DNA of 43,414 nt from Saprospiraceae bacterium (lineage in GTDB: Bacteria > Bacteroidota > Bacteroidia > Chitinophagales > Saprospiraceae), in assembly GCA_018057925.1 (NCBI GenBank), contig JAGPCT010000028.1, positions 1 through 43,414 of the forward strand, written 5' to 3'. This document shows positions 8,300 to 17,697 of this stretch, piece after piece. The notes under the pieces are model-generated. The model did not search any database. It was not told the DNA's origin and was given only the letters and a program-made list of their open reading frames with translations. Each line of letters starts with the position of its first letter. The stretch's first letter is position 1. Both the position numbers and the translations under genes were made by a program.

Positions 8300-9691
8300 A
8301 TGTCTATTGCTAAGCTGACAGAATTGTTGACACAACGGTTAAGATGCGACCAATTCAGTCTCGCCGAAGGTACTCTAAATGAATATGCCAAGGACGAAAC
8401 CGGTGTATATCAAGCTTTGCCGGGTATGCTGGTTTTTCCTGAAAAAAAAGAAGAAATTAGCTTCATCTTAGAATCCTGTAACAAATTGGGAATTCCCATT
8501 ACTCCAAGAGGTGCAGGCACGGGGCTTGCTGGCAATTCAGTTTCATTTCCGGGTGGTGTATTATTGGTTTTAACGAAAATGGATCAAATCATCTCTTTAG
8601 ATTCAGAAAACGGCACAGTTACTGTTCAACCCGGATGTATTGTTGACAACTTGAAAGAATATGTTGCCCGACATGGTTGGTACTATCCGGTAGATCCGGC
8701 CAGCAGCGGAACGAGCCTTATCGGTGGTCATGTAAGCACCAATGCTGCTGGTCCGCATTCTTATAAATATGGCTCTACAAAGAACTTCGTTGCCGGCTTA
8801 GAAGTCGTGTTGGCCGATGGTACTCTCATACATACCGGCAATGTCGTTGAAAAAAGTTCCACAGGGTATAATTTGACACAATTGATATGCGGAAGCGAAG
8901 GGACATTGGGCATTATCACTGAGATTACACTTAGATTAGTCCGGCCTCCAAGCTTACAAAATACCATATTGATTTCATTTGCATCCCTTGAGGATGGACT
9001 TAATACCCTTATTGCGTTAAAAAAATCCCGTCTTAATATAGCCGCAATAGAATGGATGGAACGTTCCGCCATAGATATTGTAGCCCTCTACGAAGGCAAA
9101 CAAGAAATTAATATCGAGACAAATTGTGCATGCCACTTGCTGATCGATATAGAATCGGATAGCGTGGAAGAAATGGAATCAAATATCCTGAATTTAGGCT
9201 CTTTGATGGAAACATTACCATATATCAATATCTTGGTTTCGGATTCAGAGCAATCACGAGAGAAATTATGGCGTATCAGAAAGCTAATTGGAGTTGCCGT
9301 CAGACATCATTCTACTTACAGAGAAGTCGATACAGTTGTTCCTGTAAATAAATTAATTGAATTAATCCATTTAGTAAAAGAAACCGGAATAAAATATAAC
9401 TTCCACTCCGTGTGTTACGGTCACGCCGGCAATGGCAATATCCACGTCAACATATTAAGGGAAGACCTCGATGACCATGAATGGAATCATGTGCTAACAG
9501 AGGGTGTACATGCCATTTTTGAAGGTGTCATTGCTCTGAATGGTGTTCTATCGGGAGAGCATGGCATCGGCTTGTTGAACAGACCTTTTATGCCATTACA
9601 ATTTACCAAAGATGAAATATTGATCATGCGACAAATTAAAAAGGCATTTGATCCCAACAATATCCTAAATCGGGACAAAGTCATACCATAA
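8300..9691 (+). CDS. FAD-linked 2-hydroxyacid oxidase/dehydrogenase (GlcD-like)
   Basis: A 463-residue flavoprotein of the vanillyl-alcohol oxidase fold. The FAD-binding half shows TPRGAGTGLAGNSV near 69, PVDPASSGTSLIGGHVSTNA and CGSEGTLGIITE; the C-terminal half shows VCYGHAGNGNIHVN near 372 and SGEHGIGLLNR near 419. This matches glycolate oxidase subunit GlcD and D-lactate dehydrogenases; the exact acid cannot be told. It starts 11 bp after the MbnH-type gene, so it is probably cotranscribed, though a functional link to copper is not evident. Its 3' end overlaps the convergent TIGR02757 gene by 11 bp. Confidence 0.9.
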   Translation: MSIAKLTELLTQRLRCDQFSLAEGTLNEYAKDETGVYQALPGMLVFPEKKEEISFILESCNKLGIPITPRGAGTGLAGNSVSFPGGVLLVLTKMDQIISLDSENGTVTVQPGCIVDNLKEYVARHGWYYPVDPASSGTSLIGGHVSTNAAGPHSYKYGSTKNFVAGLEVVLADGTLIHTGNVVEKSSTGYNLTQLICGSEGTLGIITEITLRLVRPPSLQNTILISFASLEDGLNTLIALKKSRLNIAAIEWMERSAIDIVALYEGKQEINIETNCACHLLIDIESDSVEEMESNILNLGSLMETLPYINILVSDSEQSREKLWRIRKLIGVAVRHHSTYREVDTVVPVNKLIELIHLVKETGIKYNFHSVCYGHAGNGNIHVNILREDLDDHEWNHVLTEGVHAIFEGVIALNGVLSGEHGIGLLNRPFMPLQFTKDEILIMRQIKKAFDPNNILNRDKVIP

Positions 9692-10451
9692 TTCCATCTA
9701 CTCCTAAGGAAAATAGGGCATAATCATATTTTACGGGGTCCGACCTATCCATTTTTCGCAAGTTGTCTGTCAATTCCAATACGGCTTTCCAGTCATTGGA
9801 TGGTCGTTGTAAAAGCCCGAGACTTCTTGAGACCTTACCAACATGCACATCTAAAGGAATGAATAAATCTTTGGCGGAAAATTTTTCCCATATCCCAAAG
9901 TCCACTTTAGCATCGTCACGGCGAACCATCCATCTAAAAAACATGTTAAGTCGCTTGCAAGCAGAATTCTTTGCCGGAGTGGAAAGGTGCTTTCTGGTAT
10001 GCTGTGGCAGCCATTCATCTTGAGTAAAAAGGTTATAAAAATGAGTCAATCCCGCTTCCACCCCTTTATTCTCTCCTTCAATTAAAAAAGCATCTTCAAG
10101 GGTGTCATACTGTTGATAAATCCTTTGAAAAAAATGAAGAAAATACAATGCATCTTCGGGTTGAAAAGTGCGATGTTTAAACTGCAAGAAAGGCTTTCTA
10201 TCAGATTCTTGATGATTTTTAATAAATTGATAAGGGCTATGATCCATCAAGGTGATTATCTGCGTAGCCTTTGAAATAATCGTTGATCGTCGTCCCCAGG
10301 CAAGCATAGCCGTCCAGAATGCTGAAATTTCAATATCCTGTTTAACTACAAATTGTTTGGGGATGGAGATTGGGTCATTGACGATAAATGAAGGAGAGTT
10401 GTACCGGGACACCAATGTATCTAAGTACAACTTCAATTCATTCTGTTTCAT
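9681..10451 (-). CDS. TIGR02757 family protein (DUF2400)
   Basis: A 256-residue protein with the family signatures AFWTAMLAWGRRSTI near residue 45, KRLNMFFRWMVRRDD, and PLDVHVGKVSRSLGLL, ending in DYALFSLG. Members occur widely in Bacteroidota and some other phyla; their function is not established. The helical pattern with FIPLDVHVGKVSR recalls helix-hairpin-helix DNA glycosylases, but the link is weak. It begins 13 bp after infB and is likely cotranscribed with it. The 3' end overlaps glcD tail to tail. Confidence 0.82.
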   Translation of the reverse strand: MKQNELKLYLDTLVSRYNSPSFIVNDPISIPKQFVVKQDIEISAFWTAMLAWGRRSTIISKATQIITLMDHSPYQFIKNHQESDRKPFLQFKHRTFQPEDALYFLHFFQRIYQQYDTLEDAFLIEGENKGVEAGLTHFYNLFTQDEWLPQHTRKHLSTPAKNSACKRLNMFFRWMVRRDDAKVDFGIWEKFSAKDLFIPLDVHVGKVSRSLGLLQRPSNDWKAVLELTDNLRKMDRSDPVKYDYALFSLGVDGIMV

Positions 10452-10464
10452 TTACTGGAAAAGC

Positions 10465-13317
10465 TTAGGACAGCGTCTGTTTCACTTCTATGATTTCATA
10501 CCCTTCAATGATATCTTCGACTTTGATGTCATTAAAGTTTTTAATTGTCAAGCCACATTCCATCCCGGCTCTAACCTCTTTAACATCGTCTTTATACCTT
10601 TTGAGTGTACCTATTTCACCATGCACATTTTCTTTCGTAGGGAATATGACGATTCCATCACGAATGACACGGACATAGGTAGATTTAGTGACTTTGCCCT
10701 CCTGCACATAAGCTCCGATAACCGTTCCAACCTTGCTGATTTTATACACTTCCCGCACCAAGATTTCGCAAGTATTTTTCTCTTCTTTGGTAGGTTCAAG
10801 CATACCTTCCATAGCTGTTTTGACTTCATTTATTGCTTCATAAATGATAGAGTATGTCTTGATCTGAACCCCTTCTCTTTCGGCTGCTTTGCGTGCTCCT
10901 ATGGAAGGTCTCACTTGGAAGCCTATAATGATAGCATCGGAAGCGGAAGCAAGCATAATATCAGATTCTGTAATCTGACCTACAGCTTTGTGTATGACAT
11001 TCACTTGAATGGTTTCTACAGAAAGCTTAATTAATGAATCTGCAAGTGCTTCAATAGAGCCATCCACATCACCCTTAATAATGAGATTCAACTCTTTAAA
11101 AGTACCGAGTGCAAGGCGTCTTCCTATATCATCTAAGCTGATTCGGCGTGTCGCACGGTTAGTTTGTTCACGATTTATCTGAGAACGGCGGGCAGCAATC
11201 TGTCTTGCCTCGCCTTCATTTTCAAATTCCTTAAATTTATCACCGGCTTGAGGAGCGCCTGAAAGCCCCAATACGAGTACAGGTGTAGAGGGTCCTGCTG
11301 TCTTAATCTTTTTCCCTCTTTCATTAAACATGGCTTTTATACGACCACTATACTCTCCTGCGACGATATAATCTGACTGGTTAAGAGTTCCATTTTGAAC
11401 CAATATCTTTGTCACATAACCTCTACCTTTGTCGAGAGAAGCCTCGATAACTGTACCGATGGAAAGTCGATCCGGATTAGCTTTCAAATCCAAAATCTCT
11501 GCTTCCAGCAATATTTTTTCAAGGAGGAGGTCAATATTTTGACCGGTCTTGGAGGAAATATCCTGAGATTGGTACTTACCGCCCCATTCTTCTACTAGGA
11601 TGTTCATTTGGGCGAGTTCATTCTTAATCTTTTCCGGATCAGCTGCCGGTTTGTCAATTTTATTAATGGCAAAAACTATGGGTACACCGGCTGCTTGAGC
11701 ATGCGAGATAGCTTCTCTCGTCTGAGGCATAATACTATCGTCAGCAGCGATGATGACGACTGCTACGTCAGTGATCTTAGCACCCCTGGCACGCATCGCC
11801 GTGAAGGCTTCGTGACCCGGCGTATCGAGGAATACAATCTTTTTGCCTTTGACATCGACTTCATAAGCTCCAATATGCTGGGTTATACCTCCGGCTTCAC
11901 CACTGACGACATTTGCTTGTCTAATATAGTCAAGTAAGGAAGTTTTACCGTGGTCAACGTGACCCATCACCGTAATAATGGGTGCACGAGGCACCAATGA
12001 ATCTTCACTATCTTCTTCATCATTGATGTCAAAGTCGGATTCATCTTCTGCACTAATAAATTCTATTTCTCTGTCAAATTCTGAAGCAACCAATTCAATG
12101 ATCTCAGCATCCAAACGCTGATTGATGGATACCATTACTCCAAGGTTCATACATGTTGTAATGACTTGAATGGTGGCTACGTTCAACAAGGATGCCAATT
12201 CTGAAACCGAAATAAACTCGGTAACTTGCAATTTATCATTGGTATTGGCTGATTCTAAAGCTTCTGTCTTTTCACGAATTGTCTCTCGTTTATCTCTGCG
12301 TATTTTCGATCTCTTATTCTTTCCACCGACGTTGATACGAGCCATAGTGGATTTAATCTTGTCATCAATTTCTTTTTGAGAAACTTCTTTGACCACTTCA
12401 TTTTGGTGCTTTTTACCGCCTTTAGCGTGGCTATCTCCGCCTCGATGGCCATGCTCTTGTGAGCCTCCACCCTGTGGATTGAAATTCACCGGAAGCTTTT
12501 TACGCTTACGTTTTCTCTTCAATTCATCCCCAGAGTTAGCTGACCCGGGCTGAGAAGGTGTCTGACCGGGCTGTTTTGCATCTTTCTTAACTTCTTCCTT
12601 CTTAGAGGAGGATGGTCTCGTTATTCTATCCGTATTTATCTTTCCTACAATCTTAAGGCCTTTTAGTGTAGGAGCTTCGGCTCGGAAAGTATCTTCAACG
12701 ACCTCATTGTCACCAGTACTCGCACCTTGAGGCTTTTCTGATGCAATCTCTGATTCTTTTGAATCTGAAACTACATGAACATTGTCTTTAGCCACCTCTT
12801 CAACAATTGGAGGTGTTTCAACTTTTTCAACTTCCTTTTCAGCCTCTTTTTCAGCTTCTTTCTTGGCATCAACCACTTCAGATTTAGGCTGTGTAGCCTT
12901 CTTTTTCGGTTTTAAGTCATCCAGATTTATCTTGCCTACAACCTTCAACTCAACTTTACCATCCTCTTGTTCCGTAGTAGGTTCAACATGAGGTTTTGGT
13001 TCTTCCGGCTGTACCACTTCTTTAGGAACTTCGGGTTTTTTATCTTCCGCGATGTCAACATGTGGTGTGGGTGTATGTGTTTCAACTTTTTCTTCTTTCT
13101 TAACAGATGGCCTGTTGCTTAGGGACATTTGTTCAGCTTTATTCTTGATAGCTAAATCATTTTGATACTCTATCATCAAAGCGTCGTACATGTCCTCGGA
13201 AAGCTTTGCGTTGGGCTTTTTCTCCAATTCAAAACCCTTGGAGATCAGAAAGTCATGGATAGTGTCCATCCCGACACTTAGCTCTCTAACTACCTGTATT
13301 AATTGTTTTTTTGCCAT
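10465..13317 (-). CDS. infB: Translation initiation factor IF-2
   Basis: A 950-residue IF-2. Residues 1-55 are the IF2 N-terminal helix bundle. About 60-330 are low-complexity Lys/Glu/Pro-rich linker with a repeated LKVVGKI(N)L motif, ending in the basic [11 protein letters not shown] second IF2_N domain lies near 365-420. The GTPase core has G1 GHVDHGKTS near 452, G3 DTPGHE near 499 and G4 NKIDKP near 551, followed by the beta-barrel and fMet-tRNA binding domains. It delivers initiator tRNA to the 30S subunit. Its own promoter lies upstream, in the gap after nusA, and TIGR02757 follows. Confidence 0.97.
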   Translation of the reverse strand: MAKKQLIQVVRELSVGMDTIHDFLISKGFELEKKPNAKLSEDMYDALMIEYQNDLAIKNKAEQMSLSNRPSVKKEEKVETHTPTPHVDIAEDKKPEVPKEVVQPEEPKPHVEPTTEQEDGKVELKVVGKINLDDLKPKKKATQPKSEVVDAKKEAEKEAEKEVEKVETPPIVEEVAKDNVHVVSDSKESEIASEKPQGASTGDNEVVEDTFRAEAPTLKGLKIVGKINTDRITRPSSSKKEEVKKDAKQPGQTPSQPGSANSGDELKRKRKRKKLPVNFNPQGGGSQEHGHRGGDSHAKGGKKHQNEVVKEVSQKEIDDKIKSTMARINVGGKNKRSKIRRDKRETIREKTEALESANTNDKLQVTEFISVSELASLLNVATIQVITTCMNLGVMVSINQRLDAEIIELVASEFDREIEFISAEDESDFDINDEEDSEDSLVPRAPIITVMGHVDHGKTSLLDYIRQANVVSGEAGGITQHIGAYEVDVKGKKIVFLDTPGHEAFTAMRARGAKITDVAVVIIAADDSIMPQTREAISHAQAAGVPIVFAINKIDKPAADPEKIKNELAQMNILVEEWGGKYQSQDISSKTGQNIDLLLEKILLEAEILDLKANPDRLSIGTVIEASLDKGRGYVTKILVQNGTLNQSDYIVAGEYSGRIKAMFNERGKKIKTAGPSTPVLVLGLSGAPQAGDKFKEFENEGEARQIAARRSQINREQTNRATRRISLDDIGRRLALGTFKELNLIIKGDVDGSIEALADSLIKLSVETIQVNVIHKAVGQITESDIMLASASDAIIIGFQVRPSIGARKAAEREGVQIKTYSIIYEAINEVKTAMEGMLEPTKEEKNTCEILVREVYKISKVGTVIGAYVQEGKVTKSTYVRVIRDGIVIFPTKENVHGEIGTLKRYKDDVKEVRAGMECGLTIKNFNDIKVEDIIEGYEIIEVKQTLS

Positions 13318-13372
13318 TCAAAAAATTTATTCCGGTTTATTTGTAACACTTAGTGCTTACCGGAAATTTGCA

Positions 13373-13401
13373 CAAAAGTATATTATATATTTTAATTCAA
13401 A
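13373..13401 (-). promoter_or_regulatory. Promoter of infB
   Basis: On the minus strand, TTTG (13401-13398), a 17-bp spacer and TACTTTTG (13380-13373) fit the TTTG / TAnnTTTG pattern. The -7 box ends 55 bp before the infB ATG. It lets infB be expressed apart from rimP-nusA. Confidence 0.7.
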
Positions 13402-13448
13402 TGAGATTGGCAAAAAAACTTTCATGCCAACCTTATTTCTGATGTCCC

Positions 13449-14687
13449 TTATTCATCTTCCAGCTCAGCTTCCAAAATACGAATTACCTCACGAGCCGTA
13501 TCTTCTTCTAAGTCAGCTCTTCGTACCAACTCATCTACTGTCAGCCTAAGGACACTCCTTGCTGTATCACAACCAATGGACTTGAGTGCATCAATTACCC
13601 ACTCATCAATCTCGTCAACAAATTCATCTAATTCTACGTCATCGATCTCTGTTTCATCCGTGTCGCGATACACATCAATTTCATATCCGGTCAACTTAGA
13701 TGCCAACTTAATATTGCTTCCATTCTTACCGATTGCCAATGACACTTGATCGGGCTTTAAGAATACCGATGCTTTCATACTCTCCGGGAAAGTCTGAATA
13801 TCGGTTATTTTAGCAGGAGTAAGTGATCTCTGGATATACAAAATAGTATTGGTCGTGTAGTTGACAATATCTATATTCTCATTTCTAAGTTCACGTACGA
13901 TACCATGGATTCGGCTTCCTTTCATCCCCACACAAGCTCCTACCGGGTCGATGCGATCATCGTATGATTCGACAGCGACTTTAGCTCTTTCTCCCGGGAT
14001 ACGGACTATTTTTTTAATCGTGATTAAACCGTCTTCTATCTCCGGAACTTCTTGTTCCATAAGCCTTTCAAGGAAGAGTGGCTCTGTTCGAGACAAGGTT
14101 ATGACGGGTAAGTTATTGCGCATTTCAACCTTTTTAATGACACCTCTCGTAGATTCTCCTTTGCGGAAAAAATCACCCCTAATCATCTCTGACTTTGGCA
14201 ATACGATCTCCTGTCCTGTAGCATCATCCAATACCAACACTTCTTTACCCAATACCTGATGTATTTCACCGGTAATCAAGTCGCCGATTCGATCTTCATA
14301 TCTCTTATAAATCTCATCTTTTTCCAATTCCATAATGCGGGAAACAAGGGTCTGACGAGCTGCCATCACTGCTCTACGTCCAAATTCTTCTGTTTCTACC
14401 TTCTCATTACATTCGTCACCTACCTCGTAGTCTTCATCCATTTCCAAAGCTTCCGTGATGGACACTTCTGTCAATTCATCCGTCACTTCACCGTCCGGAA
14501 CAATAGTTCTACGTCGCCATAGCTCTAAGTCTCCGGTATTCATATTCACGATGACGTCAAAGTTGTCATCCGATCCATATTTCTTTTTAATCAATGTGCG
14601 GAATACATCTTCCAGTACGCGCATCATGGTTGGACGGTCTATATTTTTTCCATCCTTAAAATCCTTAAAGGTTTCTGTTAAATTCAT
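13449..14687 (-). CDS. nusA: Transcription termination/antitermination factor NusA
   Basis: A 412-residue NusA. The N-terminal RNA polymerase-binding domain fills about residues 1-125. The S1 domain is near 130-200 (GDLITGEIHQVLGKEVLVL), followed by two KH domains with the GxxG loops VGMKGSRI near 249 and IGKNGSNIKLA near 317. An acidic stretch (about 340-365) and a short helical module (ARSVLRLTVDELVRRADLEE) end the protein; the two long C-terminal repeats of E. coli NusA are absent, as usual in Bacteroidota. It binds RNA polymerase and modulates pausing and termination. It starts 21 bp after rimP. Confidence 0.97.
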   Translation of the reverse strand: MNLTETFKDFKDGKNIDRPTMMRVLEDVFRTLIKKKYGSDDNFDVIVNMNTGDLELWRRRTIVPDGEVTDELTEVSITEALEMDEDYEVGDECNEKVETEEFGRRAVMAARQTLVSRIMELEKDEIYKRYEDRIGDLITGEIHQVLGKEVLVLDDATGQEIVLPKSEMIRGDFFRKGESTRGVIKKVEMRNNLPVITLSRTEPLFLERLMEQEVPEIEDGLITIKKIVRIPGERAKVAVESYDDRIDPVGACVGMKGSRIHGIVRELRNENIDIVNYTTNTILYIQRSLTPAKITDIQTFPESMKASVFLKPDQVSLAIGKNGSNIKLASKLTGYEIDVYRDTDETEIDDVELDEFVDEIDEWVIDALKSIGCDTARSVLRLTVDELVRRADLEEDTAREVIRILEAELEDE

Positions 14688-14708
14688 TTTAACAATTTTA
14701 ATTAAGTA

Positions 14709-15182
14709 TCAAAATTTAATATTGATGGTCACTTTCCGGCCCTCATTATAAGGTATGGTCAGTGTTTGCTCTTCGCTTATTTTTTTCTTGCCTTCTTTTC
14801 GACTTACTGTAAATGTAATTTGAAAGTGATCATCATCAGCACTTGTCAGAATCCCTTTTTGACGACTCTTATCCGCTGCTAATACTGTAACTTCTCTGCC
14901 AATGTTCTTTTTAAATTGTCGTGGCAACTTTAAAGGCCTGCTAAGACCCGGTGAAGAAACTTCCAAAAGGTAATCTTCGCCCAATGGTAAACCTTCATCT
15001 AAAAACTTTTCAACTTCTCGACTTACTTTCCTGCATATCTCAAAATCAATGGCATCATCACTATCGATGTATATCTCCAATTTATTGCCTTTCAAGATAA
15101 TATCAACAATAAAACAATCTTCTCGCCCTAAAAGTTGAAAATACTCTTGTACTATTTGTTCTATCTGTTCTTCTAAGATCAT
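14709..15182 (-). CDS. rimP: Ribosome maturation factor RimP
   Basis: A 157-residue protein with the RimP N-terminal domain (IVDIILKGNKLEIYIDSDDAIDFEICRKVSREVEKFLDE), the GEDYLLEVSSPGLSRPLK signature and an SH3-like C-terminal domain (GREVTVLAADKSRQKGILTSADDDHF). It assists 30S subunit maturation. The frame could extend to a TTG at 15248, but that codon lies inside the -7 box of the promoter (15246-15253), so the ATG at 15182 is the better start. The rimP-nusA order is the conserved one. Confidence 0.95.
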   Translation of the reverse strand: MILEEQIEQIVQEYFQLLGREDCFIVDIILKGNKLEIYIDSDDAIDFEICRKVSREVEKFLDEGLPLGEDYLLEVSSPGLSRPLKLPRQFKKNIGREVTVLAADKSRQKGILTSADDDHFQITFTVSRKEGKKKISEEQTLTIPYNEGRKVTINIKF

Positions 15183-15245
15183 TTCTTTTGTATAAAATAA
15201 AATAGGGAACTTAACGCCCCCTATCAATTTTTCTAAATTCTTCCG

Positions 15246-15277
15246 CAAAGGTACGATTTCATTTGGAATTGACCAAA
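15246..15277 (-). promoter_or_regulatory. Promoter of rimP-nusA
   Basis: Minus strand TTTG (15277-15274), a 20-bp spacer and TACCTTTG (15253-15246) match the Bacteroidota promoter. The -7 box is 63 bp from the ATG at 15182. Confidence 0.7.
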
Positions 15278-15333
15278 TTTATTTCAAATCAATGTTTATC
15301 TAAAGTTCAATACAATCAAAGTGTTGCAAAGCG

Positions 15334-16089
15334 TCAATGGGAAGGAAGACATTCTGCTTTCACTTCTTTCTTCATGGATTTCCATTTATATCGGTGGGTA
15401 TAATATGATACTTGCATAGACAATATCCCTATTCCTGCACCTAGTAATACATCGCTTATATAGTGTTTATTATTGGCCATTCGAAGCAATCCAACAGAAG
15501 ATGCTATACCATAGGATACCACCGGAATCCAGGGATAGTTGTCCTTATACTCCATCGACAGAAAGGTTGCAGCAGCGAATGCTTGTGCAGTATGTCCGGA
15601 TGGAAAGGAATGATTATTTGAATGATCCGGCCTTGTCATACTTGTTGCATATTTTAAAGAATGCGATATTGTAAACATCATAGCTTCGCCCTTTATCAAT
15701 ATCGCTGTCTTATTGATAAAATCATTCTTGGACTTTACTCCACAAACATCCAGACCATAGGCAAGTATTATAGGGCTAAATTGAAGATAATCGTCCACAT
15801 AGGTACGAAACTGGCCCAAATACTCATTACGTTCCCTGACAATCAACTTTTTTGCTGCATCAGGACCCTTTATGTTCAACACACTTCCTGTCGCTATAAA
15901 CGCAGCCGGAATAATTATTTCACCAAGCTTAAACTCATCTTTCTCTCTGTCAATGATAGTAAGTGATTCTATATTATTTGCTTGCTGTACATTAGAATAT
16001 TGACAATTACCACTAACTGCTGAAGAAACGATAATACAGAAACAGCAAACCAACTCTGTGAGTCTAACAATAAAGCAATATTGTGTCAT
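15334..16089 (-). CDS. PAP2-family (type 2) membrane phosphatase
   Basis: A 251-residue protein with the three phosphatase motifs: KYATSMTRP near 145 (K-x6-RP), SFPSGHTA near 160, and R-x5-KHYISD near 210 (R-x5-H-x3-D). Hydrophobic segments flank these, and the first 30 residues look like a signal or membrane anchor. Family members remove phosphate from lipids such as phosphatidate, undecaprenyl diphosphate or lipid A; the substrate is not known. The start is ATG 16089, as the longer frame begins at an unlikely TTG. It stands apart from its neighbours, with two strong hairpins separating it from cusB. Confidence 0.88.
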   Translation of the reverse strand: MTQYCFIVRLTELVCCFCIIVSSAVSGNCQYSNVQQANNIESLTIIDREKDEFKLGEIIIPAAFIATGSVLNIKGPDAAKKLIVRERNEYLGQFRTYVDDYLQFSPIILAYGLDVCGVKSKNDFINKTAILIKGEAMMFTISHSLKYATSMTRPDHSNNHSFPSGHTAQAFAAATFLSMEYKDNYPWIPVVSYGIASSVGLLRMANNKHYISDVLLGAGIGILSMQVSYYTHRYKWKSMKKEVKAECLPSH

Positions 16090-16226
16090 CAAACCGGATT
16101 TTCCTAACAAAAATAGTTATTTATACTAATTATGAACTCCTTAGAATCAATATATTCTCATTTCTTCCAATTCCGGAATACGAAACTGTGTAAAATCAAC
16201 ATTCTAACTATTAGCCTATTATACAA

Positions 16227-16270
16227 ATTGTAAAAGTAAAATAGCCCAATCTATTTTACTTTTTTACAAT
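16227..16270. terminator. Strong symmetric hairpin, probable bidirectional terminator
   Basis: AAAAGTAAAATAG at 16232-16244 pairs perfectly with CTATTTTACTTTT at 16251-16263 across a six-base loop (CCCAAT), and ATTGT/ACAAT extend the stem. It lies between the cusB stop and the upstream region of the PAP2 gene. It is AT-rich, so it may also be a repeat remnant. Confidence 0.55.
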
Positions 16271-16273
16271 CGT

Positions 16274-16349
16274 AATACCGATGATACTTTTAAATAGACC
16301 AATATACCGTTTCCATCAATTGGTCTATATTAAAAGTCAATTCGGTATT
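16274..16349 (-). repeat. Long imperfect hairpin at the cusB stop codon (family 2)
   Basis: AATACCGA at 16274 pairs with TCGGTATT ending at 16349; inner arms ACTTTTAA/TTAAAAGT and AGACCAAT/ATTGGTCT extend the stem to roughly 30 positions with small bulges. Read in the cusB direction it begins TAATACCGAA, so the stop codon is part of the element, exactly as at 2278-2350. Confidence 0.7.
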
Positions 16350-17688
16350 AATGCTCGTGTTCGCCGGTACTAGTAAGTTTTGCATTGACAAAGAAGGCTC
16401 CTTTCGTCACAATAAACGAATCATCCGGAATAGTTTGAATAAAAGTCACCGCCGTATATCCCATTGCAGATGTTCCTTTGACAATCTGCATTCGTTCAAA
16501 AACTTTATTTTCACGATGCGTTGTGGATTCATGCTGATGTTCTAAGCCTTCTTCCACATGAGTATCTTCAACTTTTTTATTTGTCAAGACAAACACATAG
16601 TTCTTTCCACCGGCTTCCACAATAGCCTCATTGGGAACAGCCGGAGTTGTATTGTTTTTAAGGCTGACAATAGCAGTAGCATTCATACCATCTATCAATC
16701 CGGATTTGTCACCATTTACCCGGGCGTGTACCGGTATTGATTTACTATCATTTTCAAATGCCGAACCAATACTATATACGATGGCATCATATTCTTTAAC
16801 AGGATTGTTGGTTATGGTAAAATGTATTGTTTGTCCAATTTTTATTGCCGGTAAATCTTTTTCAAAAATCTGTAAATCCAGATGCAATGAGCTATTATCC
16901 ACGATTTCAGCAACCGGATTGGAAGCACTTATAAAACTTCCTATTTTAGCAAACAAAGTGCTCACCACGCCACCAATTGGGCTCAATACAGGCAATGTTG
17001 ACCGCAAATTACCGACTCCCACTTTTTCCGGATCTATCCCTAAGAGGCGGAGTTGTTGTCCGAGTGATGCCTTTTTGGTATATAGCCCTTTCAACTCAGC
17101 GGTAGCATTTTGTAGATTGCGAAGTGACCCGGCATTGCCGTCGTTTAATTCCTTTTGTCTTTTAACCTCCAATGAGACTACTTCAATTTGATTGTTGGTA
17201 TTTAACAGATCTTCCTGCAATTGAATAAATCTCGGATTAGCAACTGTTGCTATGACTTGACCTTTTTTTACCTGATCGCCCAATTGAACCAAGATAGATT
17301 TAACAACACCCTCAGAAAGAAAGGTTACATCTGCCTTATGATTTCCGGGTACCGTGAGCATCCCGTTGGCTTTTAAGGTAGATGTTAATTCCTTAAACTG
17401 AACCCTTCCTACTTCTATGCCGACAGCCTTCATTTGCTCGTCACTTACTGAAACAATGGCCTCTTCTTCATGTGCATGCTCCGGAGACTTTTCGCTCGAT
17501 ATCTTTTCGGCACTATCTATTGTGCTATCATTATTACAAGATACAAAGCTGGTCGTTAAAATAAATGATAGACCAAAAAATAACAATATCTTGGTAACGT
17601 TCGCTAAATAAGTATTCAATAAAAGTTTAATTTGATTGGATAACTTATCATTTTTAATTCCTTCTGTTAATTTAAATATATATCTCAT
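16348..17688 (-). CDS. CusB/CzcB-type RND periplasmic adaptor lipoprotein
   Basis: A 446-residue membrane-fusion protein. A hydrophobic leader ends in SFVSC (Cys51), a likely lipid anchor; the 30 residues before the hydrophobic core are unusually long for a signal peptide. A His-rich stretch (SPEHAHEEEA) follows. The barrel-sandwich halves are at VTFLSEGVVKSILVQLGDQVKKGQVIATV and LSPIGGVVSTLFAKIGSFI, with a coiled-coil hairpin between them (about 155-220). A second His-rich insert (HVEEGLEHQHESTTH) and the end GEHEH could bind metal. It links the inner-membrane pump to the outer-membrane channel in heavy-metal export. It starts 9 bp after the pump gene. Confidence 0.92.
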   Translation of the reverse strand: MRYIFKLTEGIKNDKLSNQIKLLLNTYLANVTKILLFFGLSFILTTSFVSCNNDSTIDSAEKISSEKSPEHAHEEEAIVSVSDEQMKAVGIEVGRVQFKELTSTLKANGMLTVPGNHKADVTFLSEGVVKSILVQLGDQVKKGQVIATVANPRFIQLQEDLLNTNNQIEVVSLEVKRQKELNDGNAGSLRNLQNATAELKGLYTKKASLGQQLRLLGIDPEKVGVGNLRSTLPVLSPIGGVVSTLFAKIGSFISASNPVAEIVDNSSLHLDLQIFEKDLPAIKIGQTIHFTITNNPVKEYDAIVYSIGSAFENDSKSIPVHARVNGDKSGLIDGMNATAIVSLKNNTTPAVPNEAIVEAGGKNYVFVLTNKKVEDTHVEEGLEHQHESTTHRENKVFERMQIVKGTSAMGYTAVTFIQTIPDDSFIVTKGAFFVNAKLTSTGEHEH

Positions 17689-17697
17689 ATATGTATA

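Noticed and set aside
10252-11034. 260-codon open frame on the plus strand
   Set aside because: It lies antisense to infB and TIGR02757, both clear genes; its product has no recognisable domain and odd composition.
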